64,000 bases of DNA from Chara braunii (GCA_003427395.1 BFEA01000452.1:374475-438474); one strand, 5' to 3'; shown: positions 1-10,629, counted from the stretch's first letter. Notes: a model not told the origin generated them from the sequence alone. Made by a program: numbers and translations.

Positions 1-247
1 AAAAAATAAAAAATAAAAATGGTTCTTTCACGGATGTAAGGGTGTCACCCCCTACTTTCAAGTCAGCTCCACGGCCGTCCTTACGGTAAGGGCCATTTTG
101 GCTGGGCGGTACTTACTTTTGTAGGGCCCGCCCTTACCACCGCGAATGTGAAAACAAATTAAACTTCTTTTTCTTCGTGATTAGGGAGGGGTGGAACGAT
201 GAAAACCTTACATGTAAGGGTTTTGTAGTGGTGTCGAACGAGGCCCA
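1..247 (+). mobile_element. Right end of a PIF/Harbinger-like DNA element (partial at window edge)
   Basis: This stretch is nearly the same as 4,285-4,512. Both carry the CCCCTACTTTCAAGTC block, a GTGAAAACAA block, the TTAGGGAGGGGTG block and a terminal CGAGGCCC. It is therefore the right end of another copy of the family that fills the first 4.5 kb, with its body left of the window. No coding sequence is seen here. Confidence 0.6.
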
Positions 248-1210
248 AAACCCTTACTTTGTAACGGCGCCCTTACGACGAAAATGTGATTAATTTTCCC
301 TTGCCCCGTTTTTCGTTCCACAACAACTTACGAAAACCCTACACTTTGTCGCACTTACGTTTCAGGTGCCCCCGTTTGCGCCTAACGCGGCCGAGAAGAG
401 AATGCGAGTGTTTGACCCGGTGTTGCGGCGGACGAAATCGTGTCCGCCACCTTCAAGCCCGTGGGAGACCCGGGCCAGCCATTTCTCCAAGGCAGGCATG
501 GCCCTGTCGCGGGCACTCATCCACCATTACGCCAGTGCACGTGGCTTCGCGTGACTGCCGTGTGCCTTATTTACGCAGCGGAGTCCAGCTATGGACAGCG
601 GTGGGTGCAATGAGGCGGCGACGAGGAGATTGTCAACCACTGAGAAGAGCATGGTCGCTAGTGCTGTCCTCACGGTGTGCCGGTATATGGAGACGGTGAA
701 TGGATTGCGGCGGGCGGCTGCGAGGGGTAGGGGGAGGAGGGAGACGGCCATAGCCCAGATGTCTTCACGTCGTCCGATGTATCAAACGCTCCTTTCCTGT
801 TGTCCAACGACACTCGCACGCCCGCCTCCGCGGGGACCCCTGCAATGGTCGCATCCACACGCAAGTCGAATCGGCTAACCACAGGCATTGCAGGACCACA
901 GTTGATCGACCACGCTACCCGTTGGAGGCTACCGTGGGACCACCGTTCCGCGGTGTACCGGACAACCCAGCCGTTGGACCAAGAACGTGTAGGAAACACC
1001 TGACAAAAAAAAAAAAAAAAAAAAAAAAAACGGTTTTTCCGTGGAAATAAGGGCGCCACCCCTACTTTCAAGTCACCTTTACAGTTGTCCTTACATTTGC
1101 ATCCGTTTTGGCTGGGGAGTCCTTACTTTTGTGGGGCTCGCCCTTACGGCTGCGAATGTGAAAACAAATTTGGCATCTTTTTTTTCGCCATTAGGGAGGG
1201 GTGGAACGGT
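248..1210 (+). mobile_element. PIF/Harbinger-like element, copy A (degenerate)
   Basis: This is a GC-rich unit. Its left part (about 360-540) matches copy B read in reverse (about 2,690-2,490). Its right end, after a poly-A run at 1,004-1,030, carries the same terminal block as 1-247 and 4,285-4,512. The terminal block is followed at once by an inverted partner (1,235-1,445), so copies A and B sit end to end in opposite orientation. It contains only an amino-terminal transposase trace (591 onward) and no DDE nuclease domain. Boundaries are approximate. Confidence 0.5.
591..790 (+). pseudogene. PIF/Harbinger transposase amino-terminal fragment, copy A
   Basis: The reading frame starts MDSGGCNEAATRRL and follows the same protein as copies B and C for about 55 residues, up to AAARGRGRRETAIAQ. 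It then leaves the common frame where a short stretch seen in the other copies (ALADV) is missing. The fragment ends before the WWM-R motif that opens the transposase body in copies B and C. The carboxy-terminal DDE domain is absent. I infer the family from copy B, where the motif is readable; this copy alone would not be identifiable. It is a dead relic. Confidence 0.4.
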
Positions 1211-1445
1211 CAAACGAGGCCCTAAGGACTCCCTAATGGCGAAAAAAAAAATGCCAAATTTGTTTTCACATCCCTCCCTAATGAGGCCCTAAGGGAGGGG
1301 TGGAACGGTCAAACGAGGCCCGTCGGCCAAACGAGGCCCTAACGACTCCCCAGCCAAAACGGACGCAAATGTAAGGACGGTCGTGGAGGTGACTTGAAAG
1401 TAGGGGTGGCACCCTTACTCCCACGAAAAAACCGCTTTATTTTTT
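1031..1445. repeat. Inverted terminal blocks of copies A and B, palindromic
   Basis: 1,031-1,205 (CCCCTACTTTCAAGTC, CTTACATTTGC, GGCTGGGGAGTCCTTAC, GTGAAAACAAATTTGG) reappears in reverse at 1,235-1,270 and 1,340-1,445. The centre holds short direct repeats of AGGGGTGGAACGGTCAAACG. The DNA could fold into a long hairpin. It marks two element ends meeting head to head, or a nested insertion into a terminal repeat. Confidence 0.6.
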
Positions 1446-1852
1446 TTTTTTTTTTTTTCGTCAGGTGTTTCCTTCACGTTCCTAGTCCAACGGTTAGGTT
1501 GTCTGGTACACCGCGGGACGTTGGTCCCACGGTAGCCTCCAACAGGTAGCGCGGTGGCCCAACTGTAGCCCTGCAATCCCTCCGGTTAGCCGTTTCGGCT
1601 TGCGTGTGGAGGCGACCATTGCAGTGGTTCCCGCGAAGGCGGGCGGACGAGTATCGTTGGCGACTCTTCTTTCAAATGCGAACTGTGGGTGGTGTGCGCA
1701 GCCCGTCGGTTTCGATCAAGCAAAACTGCCCATCTCCCGCCACCCCGTGATGGTCGTCATGTGCGAGCCACTATATTCCACTCCTCTGCTTCCACGCTTT
1801 ATCGTCATCAAAAGTTGGCAGATTTGTTCCTCGTGTTTTGCTGCAGGAGTGC

Positions 1853-1954
1853 ATGGCTAACACGGTGAGGAAGACAACTCTGCTAATTATCCTACTTGGG
1901 GCAGTGGTGCTGCAAGAGCGCATGGCTGATAATGTCGCTGAATATGGTCCTTGA
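1853..1954 (+). pseudogene. Short hydrophobic ORF start, convergent to the transposase (copy B)
   Basis: The frame MANTVRKTTLLIILLGAVVL runs 33 codons and overlaps the carboxy end of the minus-strand transposase frame. Copy C has the matching frame MVDMVRKTTLFIFVLEALAL on its minus strand. In both copies it is oriented toward the transposase frame. I do not recognise a function. Shared nucleotide ancestry of the copies explains the similarity without selection, so it may not be a gene. Confidence 0.25.
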
Positions 1955-2314
1955 CATTCGTAGTTTTTCATGGAAATACTCCTCCGGCGCGTCGTCAGCA
2001 ATGTCCAAGTCTCGCCACATCCCGCGCATTCGTCTTTTCATCCACCATCGAGGTGTGTCCCTCGGCAAAACACCAGCAATAATTGCGTTGGACAACAGGA
2101 AAGGAGCGTCTGATACACCGGACGACGTGCAGACGTCTGCCAACGCTGGGGCTATGGCGGCCTCCCTCCTCCCCCCACCCCTCCCAGCCGCCCGCCACAA
2201 TCCGTTCACCGTCTCCATGTACCGGCACACCGCGAGGACAGCACTAGCGACCATGCTCTTCTCATTGGTTGACAATCTCCTTGTTGCCACCTCATCGCAC
2301 CCACCGCTGTCCAT
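1892..2314 (-). pseudogene. PIF/Harbinger (ALP1/HARBI1-like) transposase amino-terminal fragment, copy B
   Basis: An open frame of 140 codons starts at MDSGGCDEVATRRL. Residues 1-60 are Ala/Arg/Gly-rich. Residues 90-130 contain RDTPRWWMKRRMRGMWRDL, an acidic linker DDAPEEYFHEKLRMSRTIF, then SDIISHALLQ. The WW-R-W pattern followed by YF-EKLRMS-FSDI is typical, in my knowledge, of the region just before the DDE nuclease domain of plant PIF/Harbinger transposases and their ALP1/HARBI1-like relatives. The frame stops at HHCPK and the DDE_4 catalytic domain does not follow. The protein would lack catalysis, so this is a truncated relic. The family assignment rests on this one motif block. Confidence 0.55.
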
Positions 2315-3066
2315 AGCTAGACTCCGTGGCGTAAACAAGGCACACGGAAGTCACGAGAAGCCACGTGCGCTGGTGTGTGGTGGATGAGTGTCGCATACAC
2401 CGTGGAGAACGCGAGGGCAAGGAGTCCAGAATCCGATGTGGTCGAAGCAAAGTGGCGACGCGGATTTTGAATCTGAATGATTGGGGTCTGCGCGCGCTTT
2501 AACTTTCACGACCGAATGACGTTGCGCGCCCACGACAAGGCCACACCCGCCTTGGGGAAATGGCTGGCCTGGGTCTCCCACTGGCCTAAAGGTGGCGGAC
2601 ACAATTTCGTCCGCCGCAACACCGGGTCGGACACTCTCATTCCCTTCTCGCCCGCGTTAGGCGCAAATGGGGGCACTTAGGTGCACTTACGTTTTAGCAA
2701 ACCTCTGATTCCATTGTATGTGTTTTTTTTCCGGGTTTTGAATGCCCGACCCATAGTTGTGGCTGACATAATCGTGTCCGTGACCTTTGAGCCCATGGGA
2801 CACGAGAATCCGAATTGCGGCGAAGCGAGGCGGGTCTCCCGAATGGGCTCGCGACGTTGTCCACCCACGCCGAAACACACGAGCACGGTCCACCGAATTC
2901 AAATTCATATTTCACACGGGCAATGCGCTCTGTATGGACTGCTTTGTCGACTTCTCACCTGCGCGTTAGTGGACACCGCACAACGCTATTTTCTATCATT
3001 GCAGCCAGAGCAGGTGACTTCGTGTGCGTAGCGTGTGACGTCTCTCTTTTGCAGTGGCGTTCAACT

Positions 3067-3390
3067 ATGGACGATGGCGGAAGTATGGAGGCGGGAGTGA
3101 GGAGACTGCCAGTCCGTGAGAAGACCATGGTCACCAGTGTTGTCCTTGCAGTTTGTCGGCATATGGAGATGGTGAACGAACTACGGCGGGGGGGGGGGAG
3201 GGGAAAGGGGAGGAGGGGGGCCGCCATAGCCCAGGCATTGGCAGACGTCGTCACCTCGTCTGGTCTGTCGGATGCTCCTTTTCTGTTGTCAAATGCTATT
3301 ATCACGGGTGTTCTGCCGAGGGACACTTCTCAGTGGTGGATGAAAAGGCGGACCGGGGGGACATGGCGGGACTTTGACATTGCATTCTAG
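3067..3390 (+). pseudogene. PIF/Harbinger transposase amino-terminal fragment, copy C
   Basis: 107 codons run from MDDGGSMEAGVRRL to WRDFDIAF. The protein aligns throughout with copy B: AVCRHMEMVNEL, a Gly/Arg-rich run, AIAQALADV, SDAPFLLSNAIITGVLPRD, then QWWMKRRTGGTWRDF. The TGGTW form is closer to the usual family motif than copy B. It stops directly before the acidic linker and EKLRMS block, so it is even shorter than copy B. The frame stays open for 84 codons upstream (2,815), but the other copies support the start at 3,067. Confidence 0.5.
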
Positions 3391-3706
3391 ACACATCCAT
3401 GGTGGTGGATGGAGAAAGATGCAAATCAACCGGAAGATGGCGTCCTCCATGCACGGCGGCCAGCAGTGCAGACATGGGACCGAGAACCCCGCCTCGTTCA
3501 TCCACTCTGGCAGATGTGTAGTATGACGTATGAGTCAACCCCCATGCCAGATCCAGTGTAGATGGGGGGGGTGCCCATGCAATGTCATTAGGCAACAACT
3601 AATGGTGAGGGGGCAGATGCGAATACAGATTCAGATCAAACCTGTGATGCACGCTCTTCTCTACCCCACTCCCAACTCCATAGCACCCCCCACCCGTCCC
3701 ATACCC

Positions 3707-3898
3707 CTATGCCCCCCTTCTGTATCCATCGCCTATACCTGTGCTCGCCAAAGCAGCCTGTTGAAGCTTCTTTGGACCCCTTTTCCTTCGACGCCGGCTG
3801 CAATTGTCGGCCAGATGCCAGACGTGCAGAATGATCACCAATGCCAAAGCCTCAAGCACGAAAATGAATAGAGTCGTCTTTCTCACCATGTCAACCAT
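3707..3898 (-). CDS. Small hydrophobic/basic ORF of the Harbinger-like element, function unknown
   Basis: 63 codons start MVDMVRKTTLFIFVLEALAL. Residues 8-25 are hydrophobic enough for a membrane segment or hydrophobic core and are followed by a basic patch (NCSRRRRKRGPKKLQQ) and a Gly-rich end. The start is supported by the related frame at 1,853 in copy B. Harbinger elements usually carry a second ORF for a Myb-like DNA-binding protein; nothing here shows a Myb motif. It could equally be the amino end of a second transposase version. Confidence 0.25.
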   Translation of the reverse strand: MVDMVRKTTLFIFVLEALALVIILHVWHLADNCSRRRRKRGPKKLQQAALASTGIGDGYRRGA

Positions 3899-4515
3899 GT
3901 GATCATTCCGTAAAGTACAAGGAATCGAGTTGGCACCTTTCGAACATGACAGAGGGTTGCAATATACGGGAGCACACGTGATGACCGACGGAAGAAAGGC
4001 GTGATGACCAATGGGCGTCGTCGACATCCCGTCCTCCAATTCGAACATCCCCGCCAATGGTCATTTCACCCGCCTCCGCACGGACCCCTGCAACGGCTAC
4101 CTTCAAACGCCAGCCGAAACTCCCCGGTGAAGGGAATGCAGGGGCAACCGCAATGGCACCGCACGACCGTTGGAGGTTGTCGTGGGCCTGCTATCCCATG
4201 GTCTAGCGGACAAGACGGTTGTTGGACCAGGAATGGCAACCAAACACCTGACGTAAAAAAAAACAAAAAACAAAAAACAAAAAGGTTGTTTTTGCGGATG
4301 TAAAGGTATTACCCCCTACTTTCAAGTCTCCTCCACGGTCGTCCTTACCTTAAGGTCCGTTTTGGTTGGGGAGTCCTTACTTTTATAGGGTCCACCCTTA
4401 CGGCTGCGAATGTGAAAACAAGTTCGACTTCTTTTTCTTCGTGATTAGGGAGGGGTGAAACGATGAAAACCTTACATGTAAGAGTTTTGTAGTGGTGTCG
4501 AGCGAGGCCCTATGG

Positions 4516-5990
4516 CACATGTGAAATACCACTACTTTTAAAAACGTAATTTTACTTATTTTGTGAGGTGGAGCCGGGGCTCTGTTCGTGCTTTTTGATC
4601 CTAGGTGTAGGACATTGCCGAGCAAACACATCTGCTAGAAAATAACGCAGGTGTTCTAGAAAGATCTCAAAGGGGACGAAATTCCCATATGGAGAAAATG
4701 AGCAAAAACTCATTTCATTTTGATTTCCAGTTCAAATATAAACAGGGGAGCATGGCCAATTGATCATGTGGCAAAGACTCATTTGATATTTAACTTCCAC
4801 TACATGTGGTGACACGTACCTGCTCACGGTGACGAGCTGCACAAGTGAGATCATCACTATGTCCAACATTGTCTGAGGACACCATCATTGTCATCATACT
4901 CGCCGCTTGTAGTATCAGTCATAGTTCTCGTCGTGCCATAGTCCTCTTCGTGGCAGTCATGATCATCTTCATAAAAACCTATCCCATGCTCATTGTCAGT
5001 GTTGTTCCCACCTAGTCGACTGTTGGTCTATCGTTGTGAAGGGTCCCGCTTGTAGTTTTGCTGGTTCGAGTCGCCTAGTGTCTCATCCTAGTGGCCTAGC
5101 CGTTCTCTTTACCGGTAGTAACCGAACATGGTCATGACCAACGGCCAGGTGCATTTGTGCACTATGGGCATTCAAAAGTGATGAAGGAAAGGGCATGATA
5201 TGAGGATAGGGGCATGTGAGAGAGATAGTGAGAGTAGCACTAAGTGGCTGTAGTGAGTGTTCTGTGAAGGGAGTGAGAGGAGTAGAGAGGCAAAGAGAGG
5301 ACGTGAGCATGGTTGTTTGCACTTCCTTCTTTCCCGTGGTTGATTCTTTTGGAAAAATCCGATCGTAATTATGGTCGGATTAATTATGGGCAATAAAAGT
5401 AAGTCACAAGTTGAACCACAACAATATTATGCATCTGTTATTGAGAGCTTGCTGCAGCTAGGAGAAGGTGGTCTCGAATCTAAGTGAGGGCATATTGGGC
5501 AAATACTGTGTGTGGTCTGTTGTGATCTCTGTGGTGAGATATTCCACAAAATAGCAAGTTGTTGCCTTTCTAAACTGGGTTATTATTAATAATAAAACCT
5601 CTGTTGGCAAGGGGCAAACTCTGTAGCAAATAATTGGGTTCATACAACTGCAAATAAGACCAAACATAGCAGGGTTTGAGTGACTTGGAACCGGTAATTG
5701 CTGATGGGCAGGCTCCAATACGGTGGTGATCCTTCCAAAATAAACAGACTGCTACTGTCGTGCTGTTATTTTGGGTTGCTGCGACATATAGAATACTGTT
5801 CTCTTCAGCTTGAGTACGGGTGTTGCTAGTCCCTGCTGACAGCAGTAGCTACGTACCGTGTTGAGAAGCGATCCTTTCAGGTTTTTTTTAGCTGCCTACT
5901 GCGGCGCTGTTGTGCTCTTACAACACCACTACTGATGTGGTGTTGACCTTAAGATTATCGTTGAGAAAGCATACTGCAGCGATTCCAGCA
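4516..5990. other. No gene seen; possible outer part of the long LTR
   Basis: Only short frames without family features are present. 5,170-5,320 is rich in GAG/GTGAG on the plus strand. The 5' start of the LTR-like sequence that ends at 10,609 may lie in this stretch, but I could not fix it. Confidence 0.3.
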
Positions 5991-6994
5991 GAGTACAGTG
6001 GTGTTTTGGAAGACAGGTGACCTGGAGCCCGCTGCTGTCGTTGGAACCTTGGTTCGATGGCAAGTGTTGATGCAGTATTTCCTTTCTGTTTGCACGGTCG
6101 TTGCGCCCCCCCCCCTGCTTTTACTACTATTGTCAGTTAAGTAGATAAAGCATTGTTTGCTACTATTTAGATTGAGACTGCCAGGTTACAGTACTGCAGT
6201 GTCTCATAGCGGAGCTGACTCAGCTGAGTCTCTATCCTCCTGCATGCGCACAGCGTTGTGTAACGCAGTATTGTCGGGCCTGTGCATGTTCCACATTGTT
6301 GAACTCGGGGATGTGTTTTATTGAAACGTGCCAGTTCTGGGTGGTATAACAACATCTTGGTTATAAGGGACAACACTATGTTTTTGAAGGGGGGGTAGTC
6401 AGGCTCGACGAAGGAGTCTTTGCTGCAAAGTGGAGGTCTTTCAGAGTGTGGTTGCTATCCGTTGTGACCGCGGATCGGTCGTCGTTTGTTGCGTTTTCGG
6501 CTATCATTGCGGGGCCCTCAGGAGATTCAAGATTCGAAGGCCCTCTCCTGCAAGTTGAGTTGTCTCATTCTTGTATCTCGAGCGTGTGAAACCTCTACTT
6601 CTTCCTTTCTTACTCTAAGTCTAGTTTAAAGTTACGAGAGGAAGGCGACAGACAGGATTGCAACCCGTAAGACCGCATCAAGACTCTGTGGGGAGTCATC
6701 CCGCCGATTGCGGAGCTCTACCGGAGCCCAAGTGGGGTTCTAGAGGCAAGGAACACTCAGGTATAAACTCGTTTCATACGTGTGATCCCATCCCTTAAAC
6801 TATGCGACCCTTTGTTATTGTGTGCGTGTAGTTATGACTGAGAAAGCTAGCTGTTTTTTTTGTTGTTTTGAATTCAGGACATGATCTGAAAGGTAAAATT
6901 AACAAGTATGTATAATAAATCCATATTATTTGTATGAAGTCGGATGGAATGAATGGGGGAAGGCGAGATGAAGAAGTCGTGCATGTATTTGACC

Positions 6995-8335
6995 GGGTCA
7001 ACCCAAGGTTGAATCCCTCTAAGTTGAGTGGGTTCAATGCTTTATTTTATTTTTGTCTATTGGACTGAATGTATGACCTTTGAGGGTTGGGCCTATTCTA
7101 AGTTGGACGGTCCAACCACTTGTTTTCTTTTGGGGTTCTTAAACAGGAGGACGTACGCCCTAAGTTGGGACGACTCATATTCCTGATGTTTTTTTTTTCG
7201 GTTGCTGAAAACAGGACTGGGGATATTATAAGTTGCGTAGATCTAGTTCTGTGTGTGTTTTCGTCTGAGGGGGACAACGACATGAGACTAGGCACCCCTA
7301 AGTTGGGGCGGCCTAGCCATAAGCTATGAACCTAAGAGGGTAATCCAAAGTATGAAAACTCATATATATATACATTATGCATCTAACACACTGACACCCT
7401 AAGTTGAGAGGTTCATTCAGTAAGTCAGGTATGAACAAAAAGAGAAGGAAAGCAAGTGAATAATTTAATGTAAAGGTAACCTGAGCAGGCTAAACGTACC
7501 CCTAAGTTGAGGCAGTCCAGTCCTATGCCCGTGATAACATAAAAAGGCAGACAATTAGTATAAAACTTCTTTATTTTCCCTTCTAAACATAAGGTAGGGT
7601 TGAACGTCTCCCTAAGTTGGGTAAGTCTGACTATCTGCCTAAGAAAAAACAAAGTTATAAAGTTTGTGCAAAGTATTTATGGTAATTTGAACTGTTGTTA
7701 CGGAGGCTAAGCGTACCCCTAAGTTGGGGCGTCTTAGTCATACGTCGTCTGTAACTTGTTTAGGCAAATCAGGCATACCTTTAAGTTAGGGCGGTCTGGT
7801 CGTATTGCTTTATGTATCTTAAACTGCTTAGGCTAACTAAGCCTCTTAAACTATTTAGGTTAACTAGGTGTACCCCTAAGTTGGGGCGGTCTAGCGATAT
7901 GCCATTTGTCGTTGATGTTATGTAGATTGGACGTACCCTTAAGTCAGGGCGGTCCGACCATTCGTCGTTTCTGTTTGTTTAGGCATGTTAGGCACACCCC
8001 TAAGCTGGGGCAGTCTAATCCTATGCCCTACGCAAACTTCGTTTAAGGATGACTAGGCATACCCCTAAGTTGAGGCAGTCTAGTCTTATGCTTCATATCG
8101 TAAGTTAAGCAGAAGCGAAATGTACCCTTACGTTGAGGCCGTCTGGTCATATGCTTTATGTTCACATTTTATGTTAGGTTGGGCATACCCCCAAGTTGGG
8201 GTAGTCTGGATATACGTTTTTTGTCATGTAAGCTAGACATACCCCTAAGTTGGGGCAGCCTAGTTGTGCGTACTCTGGTTACTTGATTAGGCAGGTCAGG
8301 CATACCCCTAAGTTGGGCCGGTCTGATCCTATGTC
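6995..8335. repeat. Array of about 18 CCCCTAAGTTGGGG hairpin motifs
   Basis: A core related to CCCCTAAGTTGGGG followed by CGGTCTAG recurs near 7,011, 7,096, 7,161, 7,222, 7,299, 7,399, 7,501, 7,611, 7,718, 7,782, 7,875, 7,940, 8,000, 8,067, 8,130, 8,190, 8,247 and 8,310. Spacing is 55-110 bp, and the sequence between cores is much less conserved. The best copies have an outer pair GGCATA and TATGCC around the core, so each could fold as a two-part stem-loop. Early copies are weaker than later ones. Confidence 0.75.
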
Positions 8336-8693
8336 ATAGGAAAGGGGTTTTATTGAGGGTTAAAATAAATGAGAGATTAACAAACTACTTGGCCAAAGCA
8401 AATGCGAGATTGAGAAAGATGTTCGTTATGCATGTTTGATTGAGGAACACTTATTTTGGGGCATCTCTTGATAGTGTTAGTTGTTTAGATGTTCGCCAAG
8501 TGTTGGAGTCATAAATAGACTAGAATGGATAATGAGAAATGGAGTTTGGGGTATGATAGGACTGACTATACTAGAAGTTAGGACTAGTGGTAGCTCACGA
8601 TACCATCTTGAAAAGAGGATCGTGTAAACTATCTTCCGTTTTAACTATCAAGTGAGTGTTAGAAGTTAGTCCCAAGTATAGTTGTACTTTTTT

Positions 8694-8860
8694 TTTTGCA
8701 TTCCTACGGGAAGCGCTGCCGAAATGTTTTCCAAATCTGAAAGAGTTAGTCATTTTTGGACATCTAAAAATTATGAAAAGACACTTTTCCTACGAGAAGC
8801 GCTGCCGAAATTTTGTAAAATTTGGAGAGTTAGATTATTTTCTGTCAGGAAAAACTTTGG
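8694..8860. repeat. Direct duplication of about 97 bp
   Basis: CCTACGGGAAGCGCTGCCGAAATG near 8,703 recurs as CCTACGAGAAGCGCTGCCGAAAT near 8,800, and each copy is followed by a GAGAGTTAG-type block. The second copy is diverged. It lies inside the LTR-like sequence and appears non-coding. Confidence 0.55.
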
Positions 8861-10195
8861 CAAAGTGATGTTAGAGTTCTCGATGATTTCGAAAGTAAGG
8901 TAAACGTTAGTAAAGGAGATAGGCTATAAAGTGGTGTTGGTATTCCATCTGTCTTGAACGAAGTACTTGGTCCGCTTTGGCCTGAAATATGGTGCAGGTC
9001 AATGAAATCGACTGAAGGCTTGATTCGTTCAGCCTGGTCCTACCAAAGGTCATTCTTGTGTTATCCCTTGATAACAGGTCGATTTACAACATAACTTCTC
9101 TGCTTTTGCATCTCAACCTAAGGCCTTGGCTATTGCGGGTTTCTTTGTTTTCTTGGGATTTTCACCCAAATTTCTTTCTAAGTAACAATTTTTAAAGACT
9201 AAGTACCTTTACTGAGGGTTGGTTTCCATATGGTTGGGCCTTGTATGCATAAGGCAGGGTGTGAGTCGCAGAAACGTAGTAAAGTTGACTCCCTTAGTGT
9301 ATGTGATGTTGTTGTCTGAACTCTGTGTGATCGCAGGTATGCGTATAAGATCTTTGAATTGAGTTTGATGATCGTCTGAGTATTGTTCGAATGTTGATGG
9401 ACAAGACACACTACTATTGTAAGAATAATCGTATGAAACCATACAAACTTCTGCCTTAACTACCTTTGCTTAGCATAATTATAATGAGAACCCTACAGTG
9501 GTCGTGAAAAGTGATAGCCTCATATTTCATAACCCCTCCTATACATATATGTATACATTCTCACTTACATATACGTATACTTTCAGTATCCGTACGGTCT
9601 GTTGTGACCGCGTGTGAGAGTTAAACAAACTAGAGAGTTAAACAAACTATGTCTTGAGAGGAAAGAGGGATCCTCTTTTACCCTTTTGCTCTTTGAAAAA
9701 TTATTATGGTTGGACGTTGTAGTTTGTGGAAGCCGTCAAAATCAAAGCCCTTGATTTTTCTCAAGGTCTGGATGATGAAGTTTGTCTCCAAGACCATGAG
9801 ACCCGACTGCCACCACAGGCCGGAACCTGTGTACCACCCACTCTTTGCAGGGTGCAGAAGAGGGTGCGGTGATCAACCGTTTTCGCGGTTCTCTAGCGTC
9901 GAGAGATTAACCCTTCAAGGCGCATGTCAACCGACACTTAAGTGTTGAAACGTGAACCTCAAGACTATCAAGGGTCGCGTGATTATGGGTACTACATAGT
10001 ACTTCATCATTGCGACTGCGTGCGTATGCTTGCATTGCTAGTCGATATGAGAAAGACCTAGCGTTTTGCGCGGTTTTATCTTGAGTCTCGCGCGCGACGC
10101 CTAACTGATCTTCGTGTTAAAAGGGTTATGGGTCGGACACCGAAGGGACTAGGAGAGCTTTGTTTTTGTGTGTATTTTAATTATTGTGTGCTGTA

Positions 10196-10609
10196 ACACG
10201 TGGGATGTGGAATGCGTCTTAGTCGACCAACGACGAGTTGTGTTTAGGACCTCAGCCCCCCTATATGTTGATTCGCGTGCGGGTCCGATTGAGGGGCATT
10301 GACCGCGCGTACCCTGTGTGCTACAGTGAACGAGAAACGCCATCAGTCGGACCACCTCTGAGATTGCATACGAAAAGATTTCGCACGTGGTTCGGTAGCT
10401 CGGTGGGAATGCACCCACCCAAGCGATGGTGACAACTCCCACGGGTGGAGGTAAGTTGTGCCCCACGTGACCCCATCCTGTCGTGGGGGCTCACGAGAGG
10501 TACAACTAGCGCACTCGGCTGGAGCGGCAAAACGCTATGCGACGAAGCCATGCAAAATCCTGCGTGACTCGGCTGGGAGGGTCCCTCTGCGGGACCGATG
10601 CGCTCGACA
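10196..10609 (+). repeat. Conserved 3' portion of the LTR, also at 40,225-40,640 in reverse
   Basis: About 400 bp are alignable with the reverse complement of 40,225-40,640, including GTCGACCRACGRC, TGCGGGTCYGAT, ACGAGAAACGCC, GGTAGCTCGGYGGG and GGGAGGGTCCC. This is the best-conserved part of the LTR and would contain the R-U5 end. Frames of over 100 codons on the minus strand here are not supported as genes, because the other copy does not keep them. Confidence 0.6.
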
Positions 10610-10611
10610 GG

Positions 10612-10629
10612 TGGCGCCGTTGCCGGGGA
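10612..10629 (+). promoter_or_regulatory. Primer-binding site complementary to tRNA-Asp
   Basis: TGGCGCCGTTGCCGGGGA is the complement of the 3' end of plant tRNA-Asp (ending CCCCGGCAACGGCGCCA). It lies two bases after a CA-ended LTR and about 380 bp before the gag start at 11,007. An 18-nt perfect primer site at exactly this place is strong evidence for an LTR retrotransposon reading on the plus strand. Minus-strand DNA synthesis would begin here. Confidence 0.85.

Larger units (their letters stand above)
1300..2690 (-). mobile_element. PIF/Harbinger-like element, copy B (inverted)
   Basis: Read on the minus strand, this copy has the same order as copies A and C: the GC-rich leader, the MDSGGC frame, a 3' region ending in CACCTGAC, a homopolymer (T run at 1,439-1,458 on the plus strand) and the terminal block at 1,310-1,445. 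It is the copy with the longest transposase frame. On the plus strand it also carries the start of a short hydrophobic ORF at 1,853. Boundaries are approximate. Confidence 0.5.
2691..4515 (+). mobile_element. PIF/Harbinger-like element, copy C
   Basis: This unit has the transposase-leader sequence (2,750-3,060), the transposase frame at 3,067, a minus-strand ORF at 3,707-3,898, a 3' region matching copy A (4,071-4,250, ending CACCTGAC plus an A-rich run) and the terminal block (4,285-4,512) that matches 1-247 closely. It is the longest copy, at about 1.8 kb. No DDE domain is present, so it is non-autonomous or a relic. Confidence 0.5.
5990..10609 (+). mobile_element. Long 5' LTR-like sequence of a Ty3/gypsy element (start uncertain)
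   Basis: The right end is well placed. The sequence ends GCTCGACA, two bases follow, and a tRNA-Asp primer-binding site starts at 10,612. Pieces of this stretch recur in reverse at about 40,225-41,900: the GGGGCCCTCAGG...GGCCCTCTCCTGC block (6,510 against 41,570), a TA-rich microsatellite, GACACTTAAGTG, a block around ATTATGGGxACTACATAGTA, and about 400 bp ending in CTCGACA. The reverse copy lacks about 2.7 kb (6,600-9,270), which holds the hairpin array. Long LTRs and an Asp primer site fit the Athila/Tat side of Ty3/gypsy. No matching 3' LTR is seen in the window. Confidence 0.5.

Noticed and set aside
6995-8335. CCCTAA words suggesting telomeric repeat
   Set aside because: They are not tandem heptamers; the word is part of a longer hairpin motif spaced 55-110 bp.
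6995-8335. CRISPR-like array (short palindromic repeats with unlike spacers)
   Set aside because: Repeats are imperfect, spacing is irregular, no cas genes are present, and the context is a eukaryotic LTR retrotransposon.
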